From an uncultured Saprospiraceae bacterium (GTDB lineage: Bacteria; Bacteroidota; Bacteroidia; Chitinophagales; Saprospiraceae): a stretch of 64,000 nucleotides of DNA. The stretch is from the NCBI GenBank assembly GCA_937921775.1, contig CAKZUK010000018.1, forward strand, positions 1-64,000. The letters run 5' to 3'. Shown one piece after another: positions 33,973-43,935 of this stretch; position 1 is the stretch's first letter; each line of letters opens with the position of its first letter. The notes under the pieces were generated by a model. The model was not told the DNA's origin. It searched no databases and saw only the letters and a list, made by a program, of their open reading frames with translations. The translations under genes and the position numbers were made by a program.

Positions 33973-34731
33973 TCAAAGTTTAAAATACCTCAGCTGCTTC
34001 AGATTAGTTGTTCTACAGGTAAGCGCTCCAACAAAATTCTGCTTTACATCAAAAGAAACAAAGTCCCACTCCTTAGCTTCATGGTCATCCCAAGCCACTC
34101 GTCGTAGTGCTACTTGCTCTCCATCCAATATGCTTACTTCAAATTGATCCAATGGCAGGCTCATTCCTTGCCCATGTCCTTTTATGAAAGCTTCCTTGCG
34201 TGTCCAACATTTGAAAAATGAATTTAGCTGATCTTTTGGAGCTAGTTGCAAAATGGTTTTAGCTTCCTCTTTTGAAAAGAACCGATCCGCTAATTTTGCC
34301 ACTTCAATTTCTTTTTTGACTTGTTCTATATCTACTCCAATCTCTGCCTCTTTTACAAATCCAAAGAGTCCCATTCCTCCTGAATGAGAAATATTGAACT
34401 GTAGCGATTGATTCTCTTGAGCTAATGATGGTTTACCAAATGAGCTGTAAGTGAACTGAATAAAGGAAGGAGAAATTTTTAAATAGCCAGCAAGTAATTT
34501 CCGCAAAGTTCCTCTAGCTGTTATGTAGCTAATCCTATCTTTCTCAAAACGAAATAAGTTGGATCGATCTTTTTCTTCCTTTGACAAGTAAGTCCAAAAT
34601 TGTGCTAAAGGCAAGCCGGAAGATTCCAAATTTGCACACCATAGATGTGCTTCCTGTTTTTCTAAAACAGGGAAAGTACTCGGTTCTGTTTCCCAAATAT
34701 TATCAGCTAATGACTGGTGTTGACGATGCAT
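33973..34731 (-). CDS. 4'-Phosphopantetheinyl transferase, NRPS-associated
   Basis: This is a 252-residue Sfp-type enzyme, longer at the N-terminus than the one at 30267. Motifs are ARGTLRKLLAGYL, FGKPSL, FNISHSGGMGLFGF, IGVDIEQ (Mg site) and FKCWTRKEAFIKGHGQG. Its start overlaps the end of the synthetase gene by 25 bases, so it is produced together with the peptide synthetase and should activate its carrier domains. Its 3' end converges with the anti-sigma gene 9 bases away. Confidence 0.92.
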   Translation of the reverse strand: MHRQHQSLADNIWETEPSTFPVLEKQEAHLWCANLESSGLPLAQFWTYLSKEEKDRSNLFRFEKDRISYITARGTLRKLLAGYLKISPSFIQFTYSSFGKPSLAQENQSLQFNISHSGGMGLFGFVKEAEIGVDIEQVKKEIEVAKLADRFFSKEEAKTILQLAPKDQLNSFFKCWTRKEAFIKGHGQGMSLPLDQFEVSILDGEQVALRRVAWDDHEAKEWDFVSFDVKQNFVGALTCRTTNLKQLRYFKL

Positions 34732-37700
34732 TCATTTATTTTTTCTGACAAGCCTTCTACTTCTGGTTCTTCAAAAAGACTGGTGTGGTGGCCTTCCACT
34801 ACATGGAGTTTAACTCCTTTTTTTGCAAGTTTGTTCCATTGTGTAAGATGGTATTTTTTATCTGTTCGGTTATGGAATTCACTACTTCTAATAAAATGAA
34901 TTTGACCATCAAAAGGTTTCCAGTCGTACATCGCATACATATTGTTGAGTGATTCGATCGTTAAACGAAGGTTTCTCTCTGAAGCGCTTTCTTCTTTTGT
35001 GTCAACTGGTGGAGTCTGTTCTTTGTTGGGTAAAAAACGTCTCTTGATTTTGCTAAAAATACGGCTGTAGTCTCCCCGTTTTAGCATGTCTGCAAAGCGT
35101 ACAAATGTTTTAGACTTACCATCCTCATCATCACCAAAAAGATGCACTGGAGCAGAATCAATAATAAATAAGCGAGCTATTTTCTCGCCAGCTTCTAAAA
35201 GTTGATTGCCCATTTCTAGCGCTACTGCGTTGCTAAAACAAGTACCCAGAATATGATAAGGGCCGCTAGCTTGAACCTTTTTAATTTCTTTCAGGTAATG
35301 ACTAGCCATCTCTTCAATCGATTGATGTCTTTTTGTTTTTCCATCTAGTCCTACAGGTTGGAGGCTATAAACAGGCTGAGCTTTACTTAAGTATTTGCTC
35401 AAGCCTTGATAAAAGAAAACATGGGCACCACCTCCATGCAAACAAAATAATGGAGCCCGATCGCCCGTAGGGCGCAACGCCACGAGGGTGCTCGAGGTCG
35501 CTGATTCGGGCTCCACCTTATCTATAATTGCTGCTAATTGAACAATCGTTGGATGCTTAATTAATGTTACTGGAGGAAGAATAGTATCTAATTGAGTTTC
35601 AATTTCTGCAAATAATTGAATGGCCATTATCGATCGGCCACCCAATTCAAAATAATTATCCTTGCTACCAATTGGACTAAAATTGAATAGCGTTTCCCAG
35701 ATTTTTGTGAGAGTAAGTTCCGTTTCAGTTTGCGGAGCTCGATAGTTTTCCTTTGATTTAACCTTGGCATGTTTAGAGACTTTTGTCAAAATAGCTAAAG
35801 AAGCCAAGCGGTTCTTTTTGGTCGGAAGATCTATCTGCTTAAAATTATTTTGAATGAGAGGAGTCTCAATTTTTTGAATATTTTGCAATAAATTCCGCAA
35901 AGCTAATTCAAACCAATGTATCGTTTCCTTTGATATTGAGCTTTGATCATATCTTAGTTGAATGTCGATGGCCGCAATCGGGTTTACTCGAATGGTAAGT
36001 TGATAGGCAGATGAAAAACCACCTTTGAAATCTTTGACATTTAGATCGCCGACTTTCATACCGTCTTTTAGGAAATTTCCAAAAACGAATAGACTATCAA
36101 ATAGTTCAATACTTGTCGGCCATTTTGTAAAGCGTTTGATTTCTTCAAGAGAACTATCCTCAAATTTGTTTTTTTGCCCCTGTGATTTTTGGATATCTTT
36201 TAGCCAGTTGGAGAAAGAAATATTTTCGTCAATAGAAATCCGATTTGGAATGACATTCATAAATAACCCACTAAGTGATTCAATTGCTGGAAAGTCTACA
36301 AATCTTCCAGTCACCGTTAATCCATAAACGACATCTTTGGTGCCAAAATATTGACTGAGCAGCATTGCCCAAACACCTTGGAACAAACTACTTAAACTGA
36401 CTTGGTTTCTTTTTGCAAAAGCACGAAGTTCTATACTGTCTTCTTTTGTTAGTCCAATTTTTAGATCATTAAATTGCGCTATTGGAATTTGATTTGATTC
36501 GTCATTGTGAAAAAGTAATGGATAATCAAAATCCTTTAATTCACTTTCCCAGAATTGCTCAGCGTTTGTATTTACTTGATTCGCTTTCCAATTTAAAAAA
36601 GAAGGATAATTGGAAGTATTTCTGAACTTAATCTCACGATCTAAAATTAAGTTTTCATAAAATGCTAAAGCATCTTTTAAAATAATACCACAAGACCAAC
36701 CGTCTAGGTAAATATGATGACAGACCCAAACTAGTACGTGATCATTCTTAGAAAGGCAAACCAATTTTAGTCTTGAATTTGGATAGGCTGAAAGGTTGAT
36801 CTTGTTATTTATAGCACCTTTTTGGAGATTCGAAAAAGCTATTTTTTGTTCTTGCTTTGACTTAGAGGTCCAATTTAATACCTCCCAATCTAGCTTGGTT
36901 TCTTTTGCAATAATCTGAATGGGAGCTTTACCCGTTTCATGGTTTATGAAGGTCCTCATAACCTCATGTTGCTCACAGGATAAAAGCCAAGCTTTTCGAA
37001 AGGTATCATGTTCTATTGCACCTTCCAAACAAAATTCCAATAATAATTGACCGTGATCGAGGCCTTCTCTTTTGCTATTAAACAGAAAAGCTTGTTGTAG
37101 TGGCGTAAGTGAATACCGGTCTTTAAAATCTATTACTTTGGTAATTTGATCATCTGAGATACTATCAGTCTTAGATTCAATACTTAGCACTAATGCTTCA
37201 ATAGTCTGATGCTCAAATAACTGATTAGCTGCTAAAGTGATTCCTGCATCTCTTGCTCTTGAAACAACTTGGATACTCAATATAGAATCTCCGCCCAGGG
37301 CAAAGAAATTATCAGTGATTCCAATTTTATTTAGGTTCAGAACTGTTTTCCAAATTTCTGCTAAACTTATTTCTAGTTCCTTTCTCGGAGCAACAAAAGT
37401 AGTTGACTTAGTTATGAATTGTTGTGAAGGTTCAGGAAGTTGATGGCGATTAAGCTTTCCATTAGGCAAGCGAGGAAATGCGTCTAATGGGATCATGATG
37501 GCAGGCACCATATAGTCGGGCAATTTGGCGCTTAGATACTTTTTCAAGTCCGATAAATGTGATTCCTCAATACCCGAAATATAAGCGACCAGCTGTTTTT
37601 GATGATCTGTTTTTTTTGTATAAACTTCAACTAAAGCTTCCAGTACAAGATTATGTTGTAAAATCACTTTTTGAATTTCCTCTGGCTCTACTCGAAAACC

Positions 37701-40382
37701 TCTGATCTTTACCTGATGGTCTACACGTCCTAAAAATTCAATCAGTCCATCTTCATGAAAGCAAGCTAGGTCTCCGGTTTTATAGAGTAAAGAATTTTCA
37801 TCAAAGGGATTTGTGACAAACTTCTCCTTAGTTAATTCAGGGCGATTGAGGTAAGCTTTTGAAAGACCAAGTCCACCAATGAAAAGTTCTCCTGAAACAC
37901 CTACTGGTACAGCTTGTGCGTATTTATCCAAAATATAAGCCTGCGTATTTGGAATCGCTTTACCAATAGGAACAAATCGTTTTTCGTTCCCTGTGATTTG
38001 ATGTGCTATACACCAGACACTGGCTTCAGTTGGTCCATATTCATTGTATAGCTCCGTAGTTGGAAGAATTGAAAAATGCTTGTCAATTAATGACAGTGGA
38101 CAGGCTTCTCCGGCGACCATCACATTTACTAGAGATTGTAGTTGCTCACTCTTTGCATGATTTAAGATGACAGTGTAAAGGGATGGAAGAAGAAGGGTAT
38201 GGCTGACTTGGTGTTTTGAAATTAGTGTCGCCATTTTTTCTATGTCCTGCTCGATTCTTCTTGGAGGAATGACCAATTTACCACCACTACATAAAGTCCA
38301 AAATATTCCAACGATGGAACTGTCAAACGAGAAAGAGGAGAGCAATAAGAATGCAGATGGATTGGAAGGATAAAAGGAAAATCGAGAGAGGGTAGAGTGC
38401 AATAAATTTTCATGCCTAATCGGTACCCCTTTTGGTTTGCCAGTACTACCTGAGGTGTAAATTACATAGGCTGTTTGTGAAGGATTTACCTCCGGCAATG
38501 GGATGCTATTTCCCTTATTCGAGTTTAACGATAATTCAATTGATATCACCTCTGCATTAAGGTGAACTAGATTGCCCTTGATCCCTTCTTGACTTAAAAT
38601 AATGTTGGCCCCCGAGTCTTCAACCATGTATTCAATCCGATCAGCGGGATAAGTCGGGTCGAGTGGGAGGTAAGCTCCACCAGCTTTTAAGATGGCCAAT
38701 AAGCCGACTATTAGATGAGTACTTCTATCAGCATACAGACCAACATATTGTCCTTTTTGTAAGTTGTTTTTTAGTAATTCTTGAGCAACACAGTTGGCTC
38801 GATCATTTAGTTCGGCATAAGTTATTTCGTCATTTTCAAAAACTACGGCGCTGCTGTTGGCTTGCTTAATCGCAAATTCTTCAATGAGCTGATGTATCGA
38901 AAAATAGGAGGGCATATCCCATTTTGTCTGATTCCAATCGCTAACAATCAATTTTGTTTCTTCCACATCCAATAAGGGGATATGGCTAATTTTTTGATTT
39001 ATATTTTTAACTACAGCACTTAATATATTTTCAAGATGTTTGAGCATTTTGTGAATCTTTTCTGGAAGGAAAAGATCTGTCGAAAACTCCATAGTCGTTT
39101 CTAAGTAATCTTCTTTTTCGGTCACAAAAAGTGTCAAGTCAAATTTTGAAACACCAAGGTCTATGCTTGAATCGTCAATGGCGAGATCAATGTTGTTAAA
39201 AGCTGGAGCGGCCATATTGTTGTATAAAAACATGGCTTGAAAAAGGGGGTTAATATTGTCGTGTCGCTCAGGATTCAAAATACGAACGAGCTCATCGAAT
39301 GCTAAGTTTTTATGCTCGAGGGCTTTTAGAGTAGTTGTTTTTAGAGATTCGACTAAATCCTTAAAAGTCCAACTTTCATTTATTTGTGTACGAAGCACCA
39401 GTGTTTCATTGAAGAAACCAATGAGTTTTTCAAGTGCTACTTTATCTCTGTTACTAAAGGGGCTGCCAACTAAAATATCTGTTTGATTGCTATATCGATA
39501 CAATAGTATTTTAAATGCTGATAGTAGTAAATTATAAGGAGTTGTTGCGAGTTCTTTGGCTAGCTTAGCGATGTCTTTTGATAAACTTTTTGAAAACTTT
39601 CTTGCAATATTTGCTCCTTTGTAAGAGGCATTTTTTTGTCTTGCAAAATCATTCGGAACCGATAAGATCGGTAATTCTCCAGCTAATTGATTTTTCCAAT
39701 ATTCGATATCAACAGCTTTGGTTTTTTGCTCTTTTTGCCAAATGGAAAAGTCAGGATATTGAATATCAAGAGCTGTGACTTGAATCTCCTTTTTCTCAAC
39801 TAGAGATTGGTAATTGGCAAAAACTTCCTGGTTAAGTAATAGGAGAGAAGCACGATCCCCGATGATGTGGTGTATTGATAAAAGTAAAATATGTTTCTGC
39901 TCCGAAAGCTTGACTAGACAAATTCTAAGCAATACATCTCGATTAAGGTCAAAGGTTTTTAATGCAAATTCCATTGACAAAGATTCAGCTTGCTCATTTT
40001 GAGTTACTTCATCTAAGTTACTGATATCTAATGTGTTAAAAGGTATTTTATAGGTTTTGTTAATCTTTAACTGAATATTGTTTTTTGAAATTTCATAATT
40101 ACTTCGTAAAATTTCATGACGATCCATTAAGCCTTGAAAGCTTTGAATTAGATAATCCTCGTGAAGCCTACCACTTATTAGGTAACGATGTGCATACTGA
40201 TAAAAAGGACGATTCGGATACAACTGTTGCAAAAAACACAAGCGTTCTTGACCGCTAGATAACTGCAGTTCAGCATCTAACGATCTAGGGACGATAGAGG
40301 TTGACACAGCAGTTTTTTGCTTTCTATTTTTCCATTGGTTTAAGATGGAAGGTGTACCTGTATTTTTTATTTTATCCGACAT
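34707..40382 (-). CDS. Nonribosomal peptide synthetase C-A-T-C-T-TE
   Basis: The protein has 1891 residues. C1 is about 38-480 (HHIIGDR, H171/H172/D176). The adenylation domain is about 495-985 (YTSGSTGKPKG, NEYGPTE, YKTGDL, NGKLNRHQL); its specificity residues, read by eye against GrsA, are D-S-V-L-M-A-E-V-W-K, which I do not assign. T1 has LGGDS (S1033). C2 is about 1090-1520 (HHIYLDGWS, D1227). T2 has LGGRS (S1584), with Arg in place of the usual Asp/His. The thioesterase (about 1635-1891) has GTCFSN with Cys1715 at the nucleophile position and H1865/H1866. The second module has no adenylation domain, so T2 must be loaded in trans or hold the growing chain for an iterative step. Confidence 0.92.
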   Translation of the reverse strand: MSDKIKNTGTPSILNQWKNRKQKTAVSTSIVPRSLDAELQLSSGQERLCFLQQLYPNRPFYQYAHRYLISGRLHEDYLIQSFQGLMDRHEILRSNYEISKNNIQLKINKTYKIPFNTLDISNLDEVTQNEQAESLSMEFALKTFDLNRDVLLRICLVKLSEQKHILLLSIHHIIGDRASLLLLNQEVFANYQSLVEKKEIQVTALDIQYPDFSIWQKEQKTKAVDIEYWKNQLAGELPILSVPNDFARQKNASYKGANIARKFSKSLSKDIAKLAKELATTPYNLLLSAFKILLYRYSNQTDILVGSPFSNRDKVALEKLIGFFNETLVLRTQINESWTFKDLVESLKTTTLKALEHKNLAFDELVRILNPERHDNINPLFQAMFLYNNMAAPAFNNIDLAIDDSSIDLGVSKFDLTLFVTEKEDYLETTMEFSTDLFLPEKIHKMLKHLENILSAVVKNINQKISHIPLLDVEETKLIVSDWNQTKWDMPSYFSIHQLIEEFAIKQANSSAVVFENDEITYAELNDRANCVAQELLKNNLQKGQYVGLYADRSTHLIVGLLAILKAGGAYLPLDPTYPADRIEYMVEDSGANIILSQEGIKGNLVHLNAEVISIELSLNSNKGNSIPLPEVNPSQTAYVIYTSGSTGKPKGVPIRHENLLHSTLSRFSFYPSNPSAFLLLSSFSFDSSIVGIFWTLCSGGKLVIPPRRIEQDIEKMATLISKHQVSHTLLLPSLYTVILNHAKSEQLQSLVNVMVAGEACPLSLIDKHFSILPTTELYNEYGPTEASVWCIAHQITGNEKRFVPIGKAIPNTQAYILDKYAQAVPVGVSGELFIGGLGLSKAYLNRPELTKEKFVTNPFDENSLLYKTGDLACFHEDGLIEFLGRVDHQVKIRGFRVEPEEIQKVILQHNLVLEALVEVYTKKTDHQKQLVAYISGIEESHLSDLKKYLSAKLPDYMVPAIMIPLDAFPRLPNGKLNRHQLPEPSQQFITKSTTFVAPRKELEISLAEIWKTVLNLNKIGITDNFFALGGDSILSIQVVSRARDAGITLAANQLFEHQTIEALVLSIESKTDSISDDQITKVIDFKDRYSLTPLQQAFLFNSKREGLDHGQLLLEFCLEGAIEHDTFRKAWLLSCEQHEVMRTFINHETGKAPIQIIAKETKLDWEVLNWTSKSKQEQKIAFSNLQKGAINNKINLSAYPNSRLKLVCLSKNDHVLVWVCHHIYLDGWSCGIILKDALAFYENLILDREIKFRNTSNYPSFLNWKANQVNTNAEQFWESELKDFDYPLLFHNDESNQIPIAQFNDLKIGLTKEDSIELRAFAKRNQVSLSSLFQGVWAMLLSQYFGTKDVVYGLTVTGRFVDFPAIESLSGLFMNVIPNRISIDENISFSNWLKDIQKSQGQKNKFEDSSLEEIKRFTKWPTSIELFDSLFVFGNFLKDGMKVGDLNVKDFKGGFSSAYQLTIRVNPIAAIDIQLRYDQSSISKETIHWFELALRNLLQNIQKIETPLIQNNFKQIDLPTKKNRLASLAILTKVSKHAKVKSKENYRAPQTETELTLTKIWETLFNFSPIGSKDNYFELGGRSIMAIQLFAEIETQLDTILPPVTLIKHPTIVQLAAIIDKVEPESATSSTLVALRPTGDRAPLFCLHGGGAHVFFYQGLSKYLSKAQPVYSLQPVGLDGKTKRHQSIEEMASHYLKEIKKVQASGPYHILGTCFSNAVALEMGNQLLEAGEKIARLFIIDSAPVHLFGDDEDGKSKTFVRFADMLKRGDYSRIFSKIKRRFLPNKEQTPPVDTKEESASERNLRLTIESLNNMYAMYDWKPFDGQIHFIRSSEFHNRTDKKYHLTQWNKLAKKGVKLHVVEGHHTSLFEEPEVEGLSEKINECIVNTSH

Positions 40383-40401
40383 TTAGTTGAGACTTAAGAA
40401 C

Positions 40402-41649
40402 TTAAATTAATCCCAGTACACCATTGTACATTTTCCAAAAGTAAGCACCTAGAGGAAGGTCTACTTCAAATGCGCGCTCGATAAACCAATAGATAGAAAT
40501 GAAGATCAGTACCATGGAACCATACTTGATCAAAGCAGGGTATAATTTTAGCTTTCGAATTAAATACAAGATTGGAAAAATCATACAAATGATAAGCACC
40601 TGTCCTAATTCAACTCCTACATTAAAACCTAACAAAGACAGTGTCATATAATCACCACTCAAACCTTTCTCACCTAATACACTCGCAAAACCAAATCCAT
40701 GAAATAATCCAAAACCAAAAACGATTAGCCATTCCTTCGACTTGATGATTGGCTTAATATTATGGAAAGCCGCTAATGCAATCGATAGTGCAATGATAGA
40801 TTCTACAAACCAAGATGGCAAATTGACATAACCAAAAGCTGCTAAAGCTAGGGTAATGGAATGCGAGATGGTGAAGAATGTTACGATCTTTAAAATGTAA
40901 ATGAACGCAGGTTTAAATCGCTCGACTGGCAACCAATTGTCATTTGCAGTTGAAAGTGAGAGTGGAATTTCTGCATCATTTCGGCGGCGAACAACGGCAG
41001 GTAAAATCAATGCCACGATAAACAAAATATGGTCTAGTCCTATCCAAATATGCCAAATACCTAATCTTACTAAAGCAACGAACCCCTTCCAAATAGAAGC
41101 ATCAGCTAATGATAAAGATTGCTGTGTTTTGTCTGGACTATAAATGTTGGAAATCAATGCTTCATTGTCAACAATACCTAATTTCCAATTGTATTCAATA
41201 ATTAACATCCCTCGATGCTTGTCGTCTTTGTCAAAAAGGACATTGTAAAAAATATCTAATTCTTCGGGCACTTTGCTTACCCCTTCTAAATCAAAATGAA
41301 ATCGAACAAAGTCTTCCATCTCTTCCAGATTCAAAACAGTAGGCTCAGTGAACTTTACAACATACTGTTCTCCTAAGTTCGATTTAATATTGGAGCGACT
41401 TATTAAATATTGGTTGACCATAGCTAGATGTGGCTGAACCAATTCCATGGTTAATTTATCCGGGAGGTTTAATCCCAAAGCCTTATTCATATCCTTTGCT
41501 GTCATCTCAAATCGTCCGCCAATAGCGTCCTTATAAATCCTAAGGTAAAGATAACTCTGATCAGGGGAGTGAGCCTCTATCGTCGACGGAAAAAGAAAGC
41601 AAGTAATTAATGAAAAGAGAACTAGTGATTGTTTAAAGTAGGCATTCAT
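40402..41649 (-). CDS. HupE/UreJ-type membrane protein
   Basis: The 415-residue protein has a signal peptide (1-26), a soluble outward domain (about 27-190) and six to seven membrane segments from about 195 onward. They carry family motifs: GIWHIWIGLDHILFI, FTISHSITLALA, FGLFHGFGFASVL and GFNVGVELGQ. HupE/UreJ proteins are thought to move nickel, cobalt or a related metal. The gene lies 19 bases upstream of the synthetase gene on the same strand and faces a TonB receptor of a kind often found with HupE proteins. Metal handling may therefore belong to the locus, for uptake of a metal or of a metal-binding product. Confidence 0.8.
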   Translation of the reverse strand: MNAYFKQSLVLFSLITCFLFPSTIEAHSPDQSYLYLRIYKDAIGGRFEMTAKDMNKALGLNLPDKLTMELVQPHLAMVNQYLISRSNIKSNLGEQYVVKFTEPTVLNLEEMEDFVRFHFDLEGVSKVPEELDIFYNVLFDKDDKHRGMLIIEYNWKLGIVDNEALISNIYSPDKTQQSLSLADASIWKGFVALVRLGIWHIWIGLDHILFIVALILPAVVRRRNDAEIPLSLSTANDNWLPVERFKPAFIYILKIVTFFTISHSITLALAAFGYVNLPSWFVESIIALSIALAAFHNIKPIIKSKEWLIVFGFGLFHGFGFASVLGEKGLSGDYMTLSLLGFNVGVELGQVLIICMIFPILYLIRKLKLYPALIKYGSMVLIFISIYWFIERAFEVDLPLGAYFWKMYNGVLGLI

Positions 41650-41663
41650 TGGTGTACAACGTT

Positions 41664-43382
41664 TTATGAAAGTTTTACCATCGTTTTGAAAGTTTCACTT
41701 GATTCGACTAAGTCTTCGTAAGTACCTTTTGCAGCTATTTTTCCTTTGTCTAAAATATAGATACAATCGGCATGTTTGACTGTAGACAAACGATGGGCGA
41801 TAATAATAGTGGTTATATCTTTTGGTAATGTTTTGAGTGATTCTATGACACTTTTTTCAGTAATGCTATCTAGAGCGCTGGTCGCTTCATCTAGAATTAA
41901 AACAGAAGGGGAGGCATAAAGTGCTCTCGCCAAACCTAGTCGCTGACGTTGGCCTCCACTTATTCGAACACCTCTATCACCGATGTTTGTTTCAAATCCT
42001 TCAGGAAGTGTTTTATTTATAAACTGGTAGATATCAGCTAGTTGACAGACCTTTTTGAGTCGATCATAGTCAATATCTTCCTTGTTATCTCCAAGGGTAA
42101 TGTTTCGGGCAATACTATTGTCAAACAAAAAAACTTCCTGAGGAACATAAGCTATTTGCTTTTGCCATCCATTCATATTAGCAGCAGAGAGTCTTGCCCC
42201 ATCTACTTTTATGTTGCCGTTGGAAGGTTCAAGTAAACCAACAATCAGATCGATGAGGGTCGTTTTTCCAGATCCAGTAGAACCGATAAAAGCAATGGTC
42301 TGCCCTTTTTCTATTGAAATATTTAAATTGTCAATGATGGGATCTTGCGTCGTTTCGTATTTGAATTGGATTAAGTCTATTGTTATCTCATTCTTGAAAG
42401 GAATAGCTTTTATGTTAGAATTATTTTCAAATGTTTCGAAGGACGATGATTCATTCTCCAAGTCTAGATCACTATAAAGCTTATCTACGATGGGGAGATT
42501 GTGCTTCAATTTAGCAAGGGCAGCAAATATTTTTTGCAAAGCGGGGAGTAGTCGATATCCAGCCACAGCATACAAACTCAAGCGAGGTAAAGCTAACTGT
42601 ATATCACCGGATGAAATGAAAAGATAGATGGTAACTCCTAGTATACTTCCAAATGCAAGAAACTCTAGTAAGCTCCGAGGAATGGCAAGTAAGAGATTGT
42701 ATTTTGGTTGAATATTAGAAAATTCTTTGGAAGCATAAGCGTAGCGTTGGTAAAAGAAGTCGTGCTTGTTATAGACCATTATTGTTTTGATTCCATCAAA
42801 TGCCTCTTTTAAAGTTTTATAACGAAGTAAGTTCATCTCAATTCGGTGTTTGCCAATTTTCTTGAGATAATTTTTTTGAGATAGATAAATCAAAACATAA
42901 GCACTTCCAAGGCCTCCAAACATAACCATTGCTATGCTAGGGTCGACCATCACAAGGAGTGATAAAATAATGATGGCTACAAATGATCTGGAAAATATTT
43001 CGATAATAGGAACTATTACACCGCCAGTTAAACTTCCAACTTCATTTATAATGTAGGCCTGTAGTTTAGAAGTATTGGTATACAAATAAAAGGAGTAAGG
43101 TTTGTTGAGATAAGAAGCTAAGAGGCGCGTACTCAAATTATGGGCAATCTCCCAAGAGAATTTATATTGTAGCCACGTTGTAAAAACAGATAATATATTG
43201 GTTAGTGCAATCAGGACGATGATACTCACACCAGAGTATATCAACATTTGCTTCAAGCTTTCAAACTCAAAGAATGTATAGGCCCCTGACAACCACCTGT
43301 TCTCAACTATGGCATTTGGTTCAGCCATTAACTGCATGAAGGGAAGAATAGAAGCGACTCCAATTACTTCCAGAAATCCCAT
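41664..43382 (-). CDS. ABC transporter, fused membrane and ATPase domains
   Basis: From the ATG at 43382 there are 572 residues: a six-segment type IV (MsbA-like) membrane domain and an ATPase with GSTGSGKTT, ISGGQRQRLGLARAL, VLILDEATSALD and IIAHRLSTV. The N-terminal GFLEVIGVASILPFM resembles PglK-type flippases. The ATG falls in the middle of the first membrane helix. The frame is open upstream to 43523 and encodes the missing half (KRLLHIFTTGEKIKFVWLSV), but with no ATG, GTG or TTG; two ATC codons at 43455-43460 are the best placed. It is the first gene of the minus arm, so it likely exports the peptide product. Confidence 0.88.
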   Translation of the reverse strand: MGFLEVIGVASILPFMQLMAEPNAIVENRWLSGAYTFFEFESLKQMLIYSGVSIIVLIALTNILSVFTTWLQYKFSWEIAHNLSTRLLASYLNKPYSFYLYTNTSKLQAYIINEVGSLTGGVIVPIIEIFSRSFVAIIILSLLVMVDPSIAMVMFGGLGSAYVLIYLSQKNYLKKIGKHRIEMNLLRYKTLKEAFDGIKTIMVYNKHDFFYQRYAYASKEFSNIQPKYNLLLAIPRSLLEFLAFGSILGVTIYLFISSGDIQLALPRLSLYAVAGYRLLPALQKIFAALAKLKHNLPIVDKLYSDLDLENESSSFETFENNSNIKAIPFKNEITIDLIQFKYETTQDPIIDNLNISIEKGQTIAFIGSTGSGKTTLIDLIVGLLEPSNGNIKVDGARLSAANMNGWQKQIAYVPQEVFLFDNSIARNITLGDNKEDIDYDRLKKVCQLADIYQFINKTLPEGFETNIGDRGVRISGGQRQRLGLARALYASPSVLILDEATSALDSITEKSVIESLKTLPKDITTIIIAHRLSTVKHADCIYILDKGKIAAKGTYEDLVESSETFKTMVKLS

Positions 43383-43935
43383 GATTAATATAGCTACGGA
43401 TAGCCAGACGAATTTGATTTTCTCTCCTGTGGTAAATATATGTAATAAGCGCTTGATGATTTCTTCTTTTAAGTTTTTTCTGTAATGAGCACTTTGGACG
43501 CTACTACCGAAATAACTGTTTTGTCAATATAGACCAGCCTGGAGTTGTCTATTAAGTAGTTTGAGCTACTTATAACTTATTCTCTTATCTAATTACGTAC
43601 AAAACCCTTTGTTTGGATTGAATTTTTCATTTTAATGTATTCTTATTATGAAGAACTTTTACTAAAAATGTTCCCAAGGAGATCCTCATGCTTGTGTGCT
43701 TGGTACTGAATAAAAACAAAAATTATTAAATCACTCTTTATTCAATCCAAATAATACCTTCATTGCGTATATATTTAATGTTGAAGCAATTCAATAACCG
43801 TCTCAATTTAAGATTACAGATTGCCTTAGAAATTGCTAGGAATGTTTTGAAAGCGACAACTTGTAAATTTCAATTAGGAAAAGTAATACTTACATCAATG
43901 ATGAAACTTGTGATAGACTAAAACCAAAACTTAAA
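43383..43935. promoter_or_regulatory. Divergent region between the two arms of the NRPS locus
   Basis: The 553 bases split the minus arm (ABC transporter, HupE-like, synthetase, PPTase) from the plus arm (TonB receptor onward). The first 140 bases encode the N-terminal extension of the transporter. A small hairpin (TAAGTAG 43553-43559, CTACTTA 43566-43572) lies in the rest. Promoters in both directions must be here. No Fur-box-like palindrome or full -33/-7 pair was recognised. Confidence 0.4.
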
